Below are positions 1 through 12,200 of a stretch of 64,000 bases of DNA, in pieces. Both the position numbers and the translations under genes were made by a program. The DNA comes from Hirudo medicinalis (Eukaryota > Annelida > Clitellata > Hirudinida > Hirudinidae), in the NCBI GenBank assembly GCA_011800805.1, contig MPNW01000067.1, positions 181,848 to 245,847 on the forward strand, in the 5' to 3' direction. The notes under the pieces were generated by a model, which did no database searches, had not been told where the DNA came from, and saw nothing but the letters and a program-made list of their open reading frames with translations. The number at the start of each line of letters is the position of its first letter. Position 1 is the stretch's first letter.

Positions 1-438
1 GTGTTGGAATAATAAAAAAGACAATAGGTAATATCAAAAGTTGAATGGAATCCCTGACAAAGGCCTCAGCTTTCATAGGTGTTAGGAATGGGCTTTATCC
101 GTTAAAAATGAAAATTTATAAATTCCTACAAAATTAGAAATTGTGTAATGGCAATTGGGTCACTTGGATTAATTAAATAATTTCAGGAAAATAAGCAAAT
201 TTGTGCTCAAAGAAGTTGCATGAAAATAATTTTTTAAATTAAAATATATTTAAGATAAGAAAAAGAACTTAATCTTTCTGTTATGTATAAAGCAATATTT
301 TCAGATACATTTTAACTTTTAACTCTGTGGGAGGAGCTTCGAAACATATTTTACATTAATATATAAGACTTTAACCTGATTCTCCAGTAATTGCAAAACA
401 GTTGTGGTAGCGCGAATTGGATTCAAGGGCGCGAAGAA
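1..438. other. 5' flank of SLC26 gene
   Basis: AT-rich non-coding sequence precedes the SLC26 start codon. A run ending in TTTTCAG near 295-304 could be a 3' splice site of an untranslated exon, but no upstream exon can be supported. Nothing else is recognisable. Confidence 0.4.
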
Positions 439-3400
439 ATGGATCACGATTCAGCTCTCATAGTAAATGATGTAAGAACTGATCTGGCGAAAGATGAAGA
501 TGAAAACATTCAAAATAATATTTGCAGTAAAGATAATGATAATCAAAATGTCGTCATTAATCGTGCGTGGTACACCAAGTCATCCTTTGACGTTGTTGGT
601 GACTACAATAGAAGGAAAATAGGATATAGAGATAGGCTGAAAACTTGTTGCTCTTCATGTTGCCCTAAAAGCTTAGATGTGTGGAAATTGAGGATATTGT
701 CGTTATTCCCTTTCTTGAACATTTTGAAATCTTACAGCAAAAATGATTTCTTGTGTGACATTATCGCCGGTTTGACGGTTGGTGTGATGCACATTCCTCA
801 AGGTACTTCTAAATTTGAGTATTTTCAATAATTTTCACTTAAACAAGACTTTAAAATTGTTTAGGAATGGCCTATGGTATACTTGCAAACATAGACCCTG
901 TTTTTGGATTATATACTTCATTCTTCTCAATATTTATTTATTTCATTTTTGGCACTTCAAGACATATATCCATAGGTTGGTGTGATTAAGTAATTCTTTG
1001 TATTACCACTTCATGAATTTTAAGTGATTTGATTGCAATTATTTAAGGTAAAATAATTATTATTGAGAGGAAATCATTAATTGATATTGTGTTTTCAGGT
1101 GTTTTTGCTGTCGTAAGTCTCATGATAGGAAGTGTTGTTGATAAGGCAGATTGTTCCTTTGATTCAACAAACTCTTCACATTTGCCTTTTGAATCTTCAC
1201 TCAACTATAGTCTGTCAACTGAATCTACATTTGTTGATGATTTCATTGCTAATGAAATTGAAAAGTGTAAAGTTCAACATGCTCTGACAGTTACTTTTAT
1301 TGTTGGAATAATACAGGTAATAAACATGTCAGGTCATGTCTCCTTATAAATTGACACCTTTATGTGATAAATTTTAGTTACAAAGTGTTTCATTTTATAA
1401 AGTTTGAGTGACAGTCATATTAAATTACTTCTAAAATATATGTTTGTGTCCTTCCAGTTGCTTATGGGAATATTCCACTTTGGCTTTGTGACTGTTTACC
1501 TGTCGGATCCGCTGACAAGAGGACTGATCACAGGGGCAGGTGTTCACGTGTTCTCAAGCCAAATAAAACACGTTTTTGGAATATCACTGGGGAGGTTTAA
1601 TGGACCACTGAAGCTTGTTTTTGTAAGTTTTTCTGTTTTCTGGAGGTATTTTGTTAGAGAGCAAACTCACTGATGTAAAATGACATTCAATCCACTTCAG
1701 TCAATATTCAGTTGAAATAAATTGATTTGATTAATCTCCAAGGATCATTATTTAGTAATTCCTATTCCTTTGGTAATTATTCAGCTAATGTTTGTGCAAA
1801 GACTCAATTGAAGTGCCCAATTAGTCTATTTATAAATTAGTTGCTAGCAGATCAAGATATGCAAACCTTGGACTCATTTAAATAATCTTTTGACTTTGGG
1901 ATTTTGGCAGCCACCACTGCTATCATTAGAATATTTTAATCATTAGAATTATCATAATCCACAAATTTAATTAATGTTCATGGTTATTTTGTATCAATTA
2001 CCTAAGCACATATTAATTTTTGGTTGCAGCTTTATAAAAATTGTTTTGAAGAAATCAAGAACACGAACCCAGCTCCATTGGTGGTCTGTTTAGTGTGCGT
2101 TGTCATCATTTATTGTCTTCAGAGGTGGGTTAGCCCCAAAATGAAGAAGTACCTTAGAATTCCCATCCCTGCAGAATTGCTCTTGGTGAGATTAATGATG
2201 ATGATGTTGGTGGTGAAGGTGACTCAATGATGAAAATGCACTCTTTAATGCAACTGGCTGACACCATTAATTGTGTTGAATATATTTATTGTTTTTCATT
2301 GTAATTTATTTTGTTTTATACAAAATAATTGTTATTTCTTCTGCAGTTGATAATTGGAACTCTCTTGTCACATTTTTTAAAGTTCTCAAGTCCATCTGTC
2401 TTCAACATGAAGGTTGTGGGGAAAATTCCAACTGGGTATGAAATCATGATGTTGATGATGATGATAATGATGATGAGTGACATTCGATAATGATAATGAC
2501 TGATATCCATGATGCTTGACTCTTAATTGATTGATTGATTTCATAGACTGCCCATACCTCAGCCACCTGCCATGCTCCTGATTCCAAAAGTTTTCATTGA
2601 TGCTGTTGCCATTTCAGTCGTGACCTTCACCATCAACATCTCCATGGCAAAGATGTTTTCTGTCAAACATGGTTACAAGCTGGATTCAAACCAGGTTACT
2701 TTGATTTGCTTAAAGTCTGTTGAGAATTATTAGAATTAAAATTTAGATTTATTAAAAACATACCAAGCATACAGTGTGATTTATTTAGTCTTATGTTTGA
2801 TTGTTTTGTTCTAACACTGGTTTAGTTATGGTTTAGTGGCTGTGGATAGGAGCTTAATGGATATTTCTTGAATGCATAGGAACTCTTACAATGCATGCAT
2901 GTGTTCAAAACCATGATTGTTTAATGTGAAGGTTCAATTGCATTTCATGCTTAATAGAAACAAAAATGATTATTAGGAAAATATGTGATCTCACTTTGCT
3001 TTCTTTTTATTTCCTGCATTAAATGTTCTATAAAAATCGGAAGGAAATTGCAAATATTTGCCGTTTCCCGTGGCAAATTACTTTGATATTTCAACATTTT
3101 TATGATCTGTTTATCCATCGTTGCATCAAATATAAGCTGAATAAATGAATGACATTTTGTTGTGCAAAACAATAATTGGGAAGTTTGTTAAAGATCACAT
3201 CTTTTATTTGAGGCATAACTCACATGGTACTATAATTATTAAAGAGTAAATCAAGCATTATATTAAGACTAATAATATCTTATATCTTCATGCATGTCAA
3301 CTTCGCATGAATATATTGTTATATAAATGACAAACTATGACTTGTGGATGTCTGACAAAGCAGATGTTATATTAAGGTGAACCAGGTTTTATTGTTACTA

Positions 3401-3779
3401 GGCAATAAATTTAATTATCAAAAATGCGTGATGCAAGCACCTGGCACAACCAGTTCAAGGTCAGGTATTTAAAAAAAATCAACATCTTTGTAATTGCAAA
3501 AATCTATGAATCATTTGAAAAAAAAACACATAATTAAAATTGTTTTAAATTATTCAATTTGACTTTATTTAATAAACATCTAATCGTATGTCATTTGATG
3601 TAATACATGAACAAGCATCTTTATTTTGTTTAAAACTTGTAGGAGCTTGTAGCTTACGGAATGACGAACATGATCGGTTCGTGTTTCAATTCCTATGTCA
3701 GCACGGCTTCCCTGTCGAGGACACTTGTCCAGGAATCAACAGGGGGTAAAACTCAGGTATTTATGCACTTAAGTTGTTG

Positions 3780-3810
<31 letters not shown>

Positions 3811-5660
3811 CATCATCATCATCATCACCATCATCATCATCATTGTACCTATTCATGAAATTGTTTTCATTATGTTAGTCTTTGTTTTTTTATTTCCACA
3901 TGATCACATCCAGGTTGCAAGTCTGGTTGCTTCAATGTTATTATTGGTTGTCCTGCTGTTTGTTGGCCCTCTTTTTAGAGATTTGCCAAATGTGAGTTTT
4001 CTTGGCTGATTTGTTTCTCATTTAAAGATTTATTTGTGGTCAACTTGAATATGGTTTGCAGTGTGTTCTAGCAGCTGTGATTATTGTTAACTTGAGAGGA
4101 ATATTCATGCAAGTCTTGGACATAAGATATCTCAAGAGAATTTCAACTTCTGATATGGTTGGTTTGAGCTTGATGGTATTTGCAAGATTTTTTTTATTAT
4201 GTTGCATTCATGTTCTTTTGTTTCCAGTTGACCTGGGTGGTGACTTGCATTGCTGTAATTTTGACTGATGTCGACTTTGGTCTCATAATTGGTCTCTCGT
4301 TTTCTTTCCTTACAGTCGTCATACGAAATCAGACGTAAGATGTGATGCTATCCTAATCTGAATAATGCATTTGAAACACAAACATAAAGATGGTTGAATT
4401 TTTATTTTATTTTAAGGCCTAAAGTGCATGAACTGGGGAACATTCCTGGCACGGAATTGTACGAGGATGTCGAGGATTACAAGAAAGTGAGTAAAATTAA
4501 TTTATTTTGACATTCTTTTTGGAAGAGAAGTGCATCATGTCAAGACATTTATACGTTGCACTAATGGAAATTAATTTTATTGTTTCAATTTTGTTAAGAT
4601 TTTATCTTTAAAATCATCAAATATGTTGCATGGTCCCTCATGTTTTGGTTTTTAAAGTTGACAGTAAGATTTTTGTTATATTTGTGCTATAACATTCCTT
4701 CTCAGGCAATTGAAATTGATAGGATAAAGATATTCTCTCTTGACACATCCCTATTTTATGCAAATGCTGAGCATTTTCAAACAACAATTCTTGAAAATAT
4801 ATTCGCCATCATTAACAACGATGAAGTCAAATTGAGAGAAATCAAAGTTGTTCCACGAGAAGAAGAGAATGTAAGATCTCTGTGAATGGATGGTCGGTCT
4901 GATTGACTCATTTCTTAAATGACATGAGAGTGTGTTGTTTTAGGACGTCATGGTAGACAAAAATGCGCAAGAGGAGAGTGGTGAGGTTCAATCCTTTGAC
5001 GTCATCATCGATTGCAGTCGCATGTCCTTTGTGGATGATGTTGGAATAAAGGCCCTGAACATAGTTTGTACTCAACTCAAGCTTTGCATGCTATTCTACT
5101 TTTATTTAGAAAATTAATCTGATTTGAATAATTTTCCATTTAAGATTGCAGTTGAATTGGTAAAGAGGAACATGAAGATGTCACTGACTCATTGTAGTAG
5201 TGAGTGCTTCATTTTTTTTTATCAGTCTTAATTGAGGTGTTGAAAGATTGGTCGGAAGCAGTTGTGGGTGCAAGTTGGCTCAGAGGGTTTCTGCAAGCAG
5301 TGGTAAAAGCAACAGTTATGACATATCTTGTTTGCACCGCCATAAAGCCCCTCTGGGAGACGATGATATAAATGGTCCAAGCACCCCAAATGCTTATGTT
5401 TGTGACTCCATGCAAATGCAATTATTGTTATTAATATCGTGTGATGTCTCTTGAATCTATTGATAGTTCATTAAGTTGCCCCACTAATTGTACTTTCTTT
5501 TCTGTGAAGTTTTTATTAAATGACCTTTTGTCCTTCAGGTGGACTCAACCACACACTGAGGAAAGCAATGGAACTGAAGAAGCTAGAGAAATGTCAGATA
5601 TTTTGCACAAATCATGATGCCGTGAAATGCCTTTCTGATGATATTCGTGAGAAATCATGA
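439..5660 (+). CDS. SLC26: SLC26-family anion transporter (SulP), 16 exons
   Basis: Multipass plasma-membrane anion exchanger or channel of the SLC26A1-A10 type. Exons: 439-802, 865-975, 1099-1316, 1458-1622, 2030-2185, 2347-2435, 2547-2694, 3643-3756, 3914-3991, 4062-4157, 4228-4334, 4417-4486, 4706-4870, 4944-5063, 5145-5199, 5539-5660. They total 2178 nt (725 aa), a normal length for the family. The SulP signature HIPQGMAYG spans the exon 1/2 junction (about residue 118), followed by the membrane core with [13 protein letters not shown] and FVSSxSLSRTL-like segments (here [11 protein letters not shown]). A STAS domain starts in exon 12 and contains [17 protein letters not shown] in exon 14. 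The ATG at 439 follows a TTG-only extension. All junctions are GT-AG and in phase. The fold is certain; the exact paralogue and transported anion cannot be told. Confidence 0.95.
3782..3843. repeat. (ATT)n-(ATC)n microsatellite
   Basis: A run of TTA/ATT trinucleotides grades into CAT/ATC trinucleotides just after the donor of SLC26 exon 8. It is intronic; the apparent Tyr/His-rich reading frame through it is an artefact. Confidence 0.9.
5211..5425 (-). repeat. Dispersed repeat, copy 1 (SINE-like, in SLC26 last intron)
   Basis: Read on the minus strand, this stretch matches 55795-55960 on the plus strand. Shared blocks include TTTGGGG, CCATTTATAT, TGGCGGTGCAA and CTGAGCCAACTT, in the same order and with similar spacing. 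In this orientation the copy ends in a run of nine or more A (plus-strand T run at 5212-5220), which suggests a retroposed short element. The family is not one I can name. Confidence 0.6.
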
Positions 5661-6363
5661 CAAGCTCCCACACGATGAAGTCTTTCAAATCTGGAATTGC
5701 GCTGTCTTGTTTCAGTCTTTCCTTTGTTAGATCTAAACTGCATGCTTTGGTTATTGTAACATTGACCTTTCATCTCATTTTAAACCAGTTTTGTTTTGTT
5801 TATGTTTTATGTGTTCTGCAATGTGACTCCAAAAAGGGAGTTTTGGTGCAACGTGATTTTCATTCAAACTCTCAGTTCAGCTCCCACTAATATATTTGAG
5901 AGTTCTAGGTTTGAAGGTGCCTTAAGACGTGTAGAATCTAAGGTGTCAGGTTAACCAGTAAAACGTGAGCATAATTTCCATGCAATTGCATAATTGAATG
6001 TAATGTGTGAAAACAACATTTTTTACTCTTTATTTTGATGTAATCATGTAATTTCTTTCGTCATGGCATCCATGATCTGAAACTTGAAGTTAGTGAAGTC
6101 ATATCATTTGATAAAATTACTTTGAACTTCAATTTGGGGCAATCCCCAGGCTTTTAAACTTGTGAGATACAATTCCTGAGTGATAAAGGCTCCTGGTTTA
6201 GGGTGATGAATTTAATACTGTTCTTTGCTTTTTCAATATTTAGTTTTTCATTGTCTTTAGTTGCAATATGACGAATTTCGGGTCCAAAGTATGTTTGTAA
6301 AGTGCACTGGAAGATTCGCGATGCAAGTTGCACGATTCGAAACCTAACCTCGTCAAATTGTGG
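5661..6363. other. Intergenic, convergent 3' ends
   Basis: Between the SLC26 stop and the stop of the minus-strand membrane-protein gene. A TTTATT near 6029 (AATAAA on the minus strand) is the likeliest poly(A) signal for the minus-strand gene. No coding sequence is recognised. Confidence 0.5.
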
Positions 6364-7834
6364 TCAGAAACTGACAAAACCGAGAAAGAGACACGCCATA
6401 ATTAATAAGACTAGTTCCTTTTTTGATGCGATCTTTGACATGTCCCTATAAGATTTGAGGTCACTTCTGAACAGTTCCACAATTGCTGTTATGCACGTGC
6501 AGACATCACTACCAAGAAATCCTAGGTCTCTTGTAATTTGAAACATAAACCCTTGGCGGAATATGACGTTCAAAACGAACTGATCCTTCGCACCTATGAT
6601 GATGTGGAGCAGTGCTATCGTGAGCATGAGCAACAGGTGTTTTGTGTTTGCTGGATTGTCAGAATTCATGTTCGTCAACATGAGGCATGAGGAAATCATT
6701 TCTGTGAATGCAAAAATTGTTTGGTGGGCCAGCTGATCGTAGAAACGATCATTGAACGCATTGAAATATAACCACCACGAATAATAATTGGCATAGAAGG
6801 AACTTAAAAAAGACACGACCATTGTTGCTCTCAGCTTGTGAGCGATGAACAACTCCAAAATGAATTTTGAACTTTCATAGATAAAAATGAAGAATGAGAT
6901 GGCTATGGACCATATTACAAATGATTCCAGATTGGAATTGAAATATATGTTTTTGTATCTGGGAACACTTCTTTCATAGGAACCTGTAAATTACAGTTCA
7001 TCTAAAAAATGAGTTAATAGATCGTCAAATAATGGTGCTTTAATGTGGAGTTGGAACTCTAGGCATTGTTTAAAGACATGATTTACACAGGTGTAAACTT
7101 TATTGGACACATTGAGTAAACTCTTTTCTAAAGCACCTACAACTTGTTCATTATCAACCGACCTTTGAAGTAACCATCCCAACAACTACATGTACAATGC
7201 TCTTCATTGACTTCTCTTGGTTTCGCCCAAAATCTAAATTCGTTAAAAGCTAAGTCATTTTAAGGCTTTCAATATGGTAAAAAGCCGGCTTCAAACTTGT
7301 AGAGAAAACCCAAATGTAGTGCAGGAATAAAAATTATGATGAGGCAGCCTGGGGAAAATATAATTATACAATACGAATTATTTTAATTTTTTTTATTGAA
7401 CATATAAATCATAGGAATAAAAATTCTTTAGCAAAATATGTTATGAGTTTAATAAATGTAAAAAAGTTGCAACGTTTGTCTCAGAAGCATTTCACCTTTT
7501 AGCACGTCTGATTTCTCGCCTTTATTCACTCAATTAAATGGCTTAAATTTTAACTGCTGTTGCTGACATCTGTTACAACTGTTCCCCAATTTAAACTGAT
7601 CAATAGTATTTCATGATAGCATTGCAATTAACCTTAGCGTATAGTCACACCATCAAAATTAACCCTATATCGAAAATAATTAATGAATAAAATTGTGAAT
7701 GACTGCAAACATCAACTGAATGTAACTTACAGGTAATTTTGAGACCTACACCTTTTCCAATCTCTAACCACTTCATCGTTTATTATGTTAGCAATTTTCG
7801 GTAATTCTAGAAAGACTTTTACATTTTTCGTTAC
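6364..7834 (-). CDS. Conserved multipass membrane protein, 5' end missing
   Basis: Three exons join in phase on the minus strand: 7834-7731, 7185-7163 (23 nt) and 6983-6364, giving about 248 aa before a TGA stop. The first exon ends two bases into a codon, the 23-nt exon takes one base and leaves one, and the last exon begins with two, so the reading frame is continuous. The junction peptide reads NYLCWDGYFKGSYERSVPRY. The last exon has at least four hydrophobic segments and motifs such as ESFVIW, ANYYSWWLYFN, DQFVLNVIFRQG and QITRDLGFLG. These look like a conserved invertebrate membrane family of unknown function; I know no name. The start codon must lie in an upstream exon I could not identify (perhaps near 7900-9000), possibly sharing a divergent promoter with the DPY19-like gene. 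Confidence 0.7.
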
Positions 7835-9245
7835 CTTCAGTCAACCAAGAATTTAAAAAAAATAATGCCTACCAATGGTTTAAGAAAACAGACGGGGCGC
7901 AGAAGCCATGCTGACCACGCGCGGCGAACGCCTACTGGCTGTTGATTAAACTAATGATGACAATTTTATTAATGTAAACATTCTAATTGCATTAATATAA
8001 ACCAATTCTCTCAACTGCTTAAATGTGATGCGAAACTACTATTAATTTAATTTTATTTTTATTGCAATATTATTAGAACATTTTATTGCGCCGTCATATT
8101 TTCGGTTTCGGCACCGGGGCGAAACTGATAATTTGGTGCCCCCTTGACATTATTAATTTGGTATCTAGTTTTGGACACGGCGCCTTCTTAGCTATGCGGC
8201 TGCTTTGGCGATGTGCCAGATCTTGAAAATAGCCTAACAACTTAATTGTTTTCATTTCAATCAAGGCTTTGTTCAGTTCGAGAATTAGATACGTTATTCC
8301 ATTTTTTCCCCTGAGAATCAAACCCTCTCAACTTGATGAGATGACCTTTTATTGCTTCTCATCAAATGTCAGCGGACAACAGTAATCAAATGATCATGGA
8401 TTTATACAGAAACTTGTCTCTGGAAAGTGTTAGCTTGACCACGGACGTCATCTAATGAGCTTTTTTGGCTTTTCCAAGACTAAGTTGAACTAGATCGGTT
8501 GTACACCCCACCAGTGAGGGTACTTTTGGGAGTACTCAAATTTCTTTTTGGAAAGGAAGTAAATAAATCCCTGCAAATTTCTTCTCTGTCGAGAAATTTT
8601 AAAAGGTCCAAATGTTGAAATTGACAGAGAATGAAGAATTGAAGAGAGCAGGACTTAGAATGTCAAATCAATTTGTTAAAGTAATTTCTGAACATTCAAA
8701 GTTCACAAATTTCTAATTTCAAATATTGCAAAAGGAATATTTAAACATTTTCAATATTGAAATATTTTTTTTGTGAATCAACAAAATAACTACTTATCTA
8801 GCAAACTAAATATTTTACCTCTCAAATGGCAGAGGACGACAAATTTCTAAGCGTCTTTAGCGCTTGCAACTTCGCAAAGTTTGCTTTGTGGATTGCGGCG
8901 TTGATGTTATTGGATCCTGGGGTTGGTAGAAGTCATTAAATAATAGCTTAATTTAACGATTAGCGATTGTAATTGATTGTTCACAATACCGAGCGCATGT
9001 TTTGCTGTCTTGCACCGACGACCAGCTAGTTTATTGAAGTCGCAGGGATGTTGATATCGCTACCATAGCCTGCCACCAATTGCAACATGTCGAGCGATAT
9101 CGATCAGATCTAAAGGTGAATTTAATGTCTACCTTTTGACACCATTTGGTTAGTTCTGGTTAGTTGCTTCAACTTGTAATTTTAAGATTTTGAGATGCTG
9201 ATATTCTAATTGATAACCTAATTTCAATTGTCTAGCTGATTCAGT
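7835..9245. other. Divergent promoter / 5' region
   Basis: Lies between the minus-strand membrane protein and the plus-strand DPY19-like gene. A local CpG-richer stretch at about 7896-7935 and another at 8820-9080 may mark promoters. A short plus-strand ORF sits at 8826-8939. A TCTAG/ acceptor-like site just upstream of 9246 suggests a 5'UTR intron for the DPY19-like gene. No first exon of the minus-strand gene could be placed. Confidence 0.35.
8826..8939 (+). CDS. Short ORF or first exon, unassigned
   Basis: An ATG-initiated frame of 37 codons starts with an acidic stretch (MAEDDKF) and continues into a hydrophobic segment (FALWIAALMLLD). It meets GG/GTTGGT, a possible donor, before its stop. 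It could be a first coding exon of an unrecognised gene, an upstream ORF of the DPY19-like transcript, or chance. I know no homologue. Confidence 0.2.
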   Translation: MAEDDKFLSVFSACNFAKFALWIAALMLLDPGVGRSH

Positions 9246-12200
9246 ATGGCTCTACAAAAAAGCCTCAAGAAAAAGAAAAGTGATATAGCAAATGATATTT
9301 CAAAATCTCCTTTGGGAATGTTTTCGAAGTATGATGTAAAGATCACGCTTTGGAGAATAATTGGTCTATTAGTGTGCATCCTCTGTGGAGGAGGTTATAC
9401 TTATATTGTCTGCCAAATTCATGAGGCCAGGATGTTTTTCACTGGAATCATGGTACCATTAATCATGATAAATAAACATTTATTGAATTAAATGCTTCTA
9501 ATTAAATAGCAATTGATTTTCTTTATTTAATCACTTGTCAATTCAAAACCACTTTTGAAATCAATGCTTTTTATTTGTGGATGTGTTCATTTTCAAGATC
9601 AAAAGCAAAGATTTCAGTTCGTAAACGGTTGTTGTGAATGTTGGTGTTTCGGCTCTTAGGCAAAAACAACACATTCAAGTGACTCTAATAGTGTCTGATT
9701 ATTGTGTCTTTGACGAGATGTTTTTGATTGTGACTGAAAAGAACTTTTAACAGACGATGCTACATTTGGAGCATCTGGGCCTGATTAACTTCTCCAACCT
9801 TATGTTAAAAGTAGACACAAATTGAATGTTGAGCATGTTGATTTTTGCTCAGGAATATTATTTAAATTATTTAAATGATAAATACACTTCTCGGTGTCTT
9901 TAGATTTGACGACGATACTTTTTGCAATGATTTGGGCATGATGAAAATGATGCACTGTTTCTAAACCTTTCTAGTACTGAGGATCCTCTTCATTTTGTTT
10001 AGAGTGATTTTGTGACGAGCTCATCAAAGACTTAGCTGCTTTAAACTTTGAGGACAACTCGAGAGCCAGGAGTAGAAATATTTTAAAAATTATAAATTTT
10101 TCTTCCCATCTGGAGCTCATTATTGCATTTCATTAATGTTATTATATTTATAAGCTACATATAATTTTGTATTTGTAGAAAATATTTTACCGTGCCATGC
10201 TATTATTATTACTATTATTTTATTGATCAATTTATTATTTAGTTTTACTCTTAATGGTTGCATAACTGTTGATGTTTGTTGTGGCCTAAAATTCCAGAAA
10301 ATTTAAATTCTACTTTGAATTCAAGCCTGTTTTTTAATTCATTTCATTGAAATTATTGTATGCTTTAAATGCTTTTCTACAGAATTTTGATTGTTGAAGC
10401 ATTGTTGTTTGTTATAATGAATCATTTGATTATAATTTGAAAATTTACAAATCAAAGAATTTGAGCCATTAAATAGTTACATCCATGTGCAGCACTTACC
10501 CAAGCAAAAATATTCCCATATTTGTTTGCATGTTATGAAAGTACTCTGTTGTTTGCTATTCAGGAAGTTGAGAGAGAGATATCTTTTAGGACTGAGAATG
10601 GCTTGTATTACTCATATTACAAACAGCTTGTGCATGCACCATCATTCTGGAGAGGTTAAATAGATGTTTTAACTTAATTATATTTTCTTATTTAACATTT
10701 GACAGGGATTTGTTTACTCTTCCCCATACAAGGGATGTTCACCTTTAAAAATTTTGAGGACACCCCACTAGCGGTTACATGCCCTAAGCATTCAGAAAAT
10801 TAGATTCTAAGTGTTAAGGCCTCACCACATTGATCTATTTTGACCCAATGACTTTTGTAAATATGTACAATGAAGAAGTTAGATTACAATTTGGCCTTGA
10901 TAAAACATGAAAAAAGGTTAAGACAACCTTACTGAAGTCCGTAGACATGTACCCCATAATGACAAAATTCTATAAAAATCCCTATCATCTGTCTTGTCAA
11001 ATAAATTAAGTTTAAAAATTAATTACATTTAAAGGTACCGCAGTTCTAGCTATTAATTGAGGTGTGATAAAATTATGTCCCCAGGCCTGTCTGAGTTGAC
11101 GCAAGACAAACTGACCGAGCACCCAAGTGTGATAAACATTTTGTCTCGAATGAACGTATACCAAGAAGTGTTGCTTGCTGCTGCTTACAGATTCATTCCT
11201 TTTGTTTCGGTATATATACACTGTTTCATTTAAAAATGATGCATTTTAATAATTGTGGTCATTGCAAGGTTATTGGTCTTAAATGCCTTGCAGACACAAC
11301 ACTATACTTGCTACTAAACTATTTCATTTGAATTGATTGAAACAGAAGCCAATGATTGCTGACATATATTATCATCACTTTACATGTTATTGTAATAACA
11401 CTAGTTAGAAATTGTCTTACTCATCATTGCTATTGTTATTATTATCATGATGATGATGATGATGATGATGACGACGACGACTATTATTATTATTATTATT
11501 GCTTTTATTATTATTATTATTATTATTATAATTATTATTATTATTATTTAATATATATAATTCCAAACCTATTTTCAGTCAGTATTGGAGCCAGTCTTCT
11601 TCTACATCTATTTTGTGTTTGCACTCCATGGTGTATTGGTGTGCTCTCTGTACTTGATGGCCTGGTTTGTTTCTGGTACATGGCTTGCTGGGTGCATGAC
11701 AGTCATATTCTACACAATCAACAGGTTTGGAAAATGGCTGATGTGGTTGCATTCATAATTTCTATGTAGGATTGTTCAAAGCATACTAATTAGTATTGTT
11801 AAGCAGGACCAGTCACTTGATGTGTGTGGTCACCATCATCACTTGCAAACTGATATTGCATGTAAACTTGATGCCTATCAAATTCTTCATCTCATGCAAA
11901 AGTTATTATTTGATAAACCATCACATTAATGATGGTGTATTGTGTGTACCTAGGTTGCATGAGATCTCATCTTATTCACCATCCATGCATTTAAAATTTG
12001 GCCTCTAATAAATGTTATGGGCATTAGTTTTTTTAGTGGCTATATGTGCATATCCACCCATCACCATAACCCATAACATAACTATGTGCATGCACATAGA
12101 AGTGGAAATACGAATATTGATTTTCTGAGAATGTTAATGGAAAGTATGTTCTGCTGGGTTTGTAGCCCTGATGTGACGAGAGTGGGAACATACATGCCTC

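Noticed and set aside
7000..7185. 64-codon minus-strand frame as a full exon of the membrane protein
   Set aside because: It stops just before the downstream acceptor. Only the first 23 bases (7185-7163), ending at a GTCGGT donor, keep the gene in frame.
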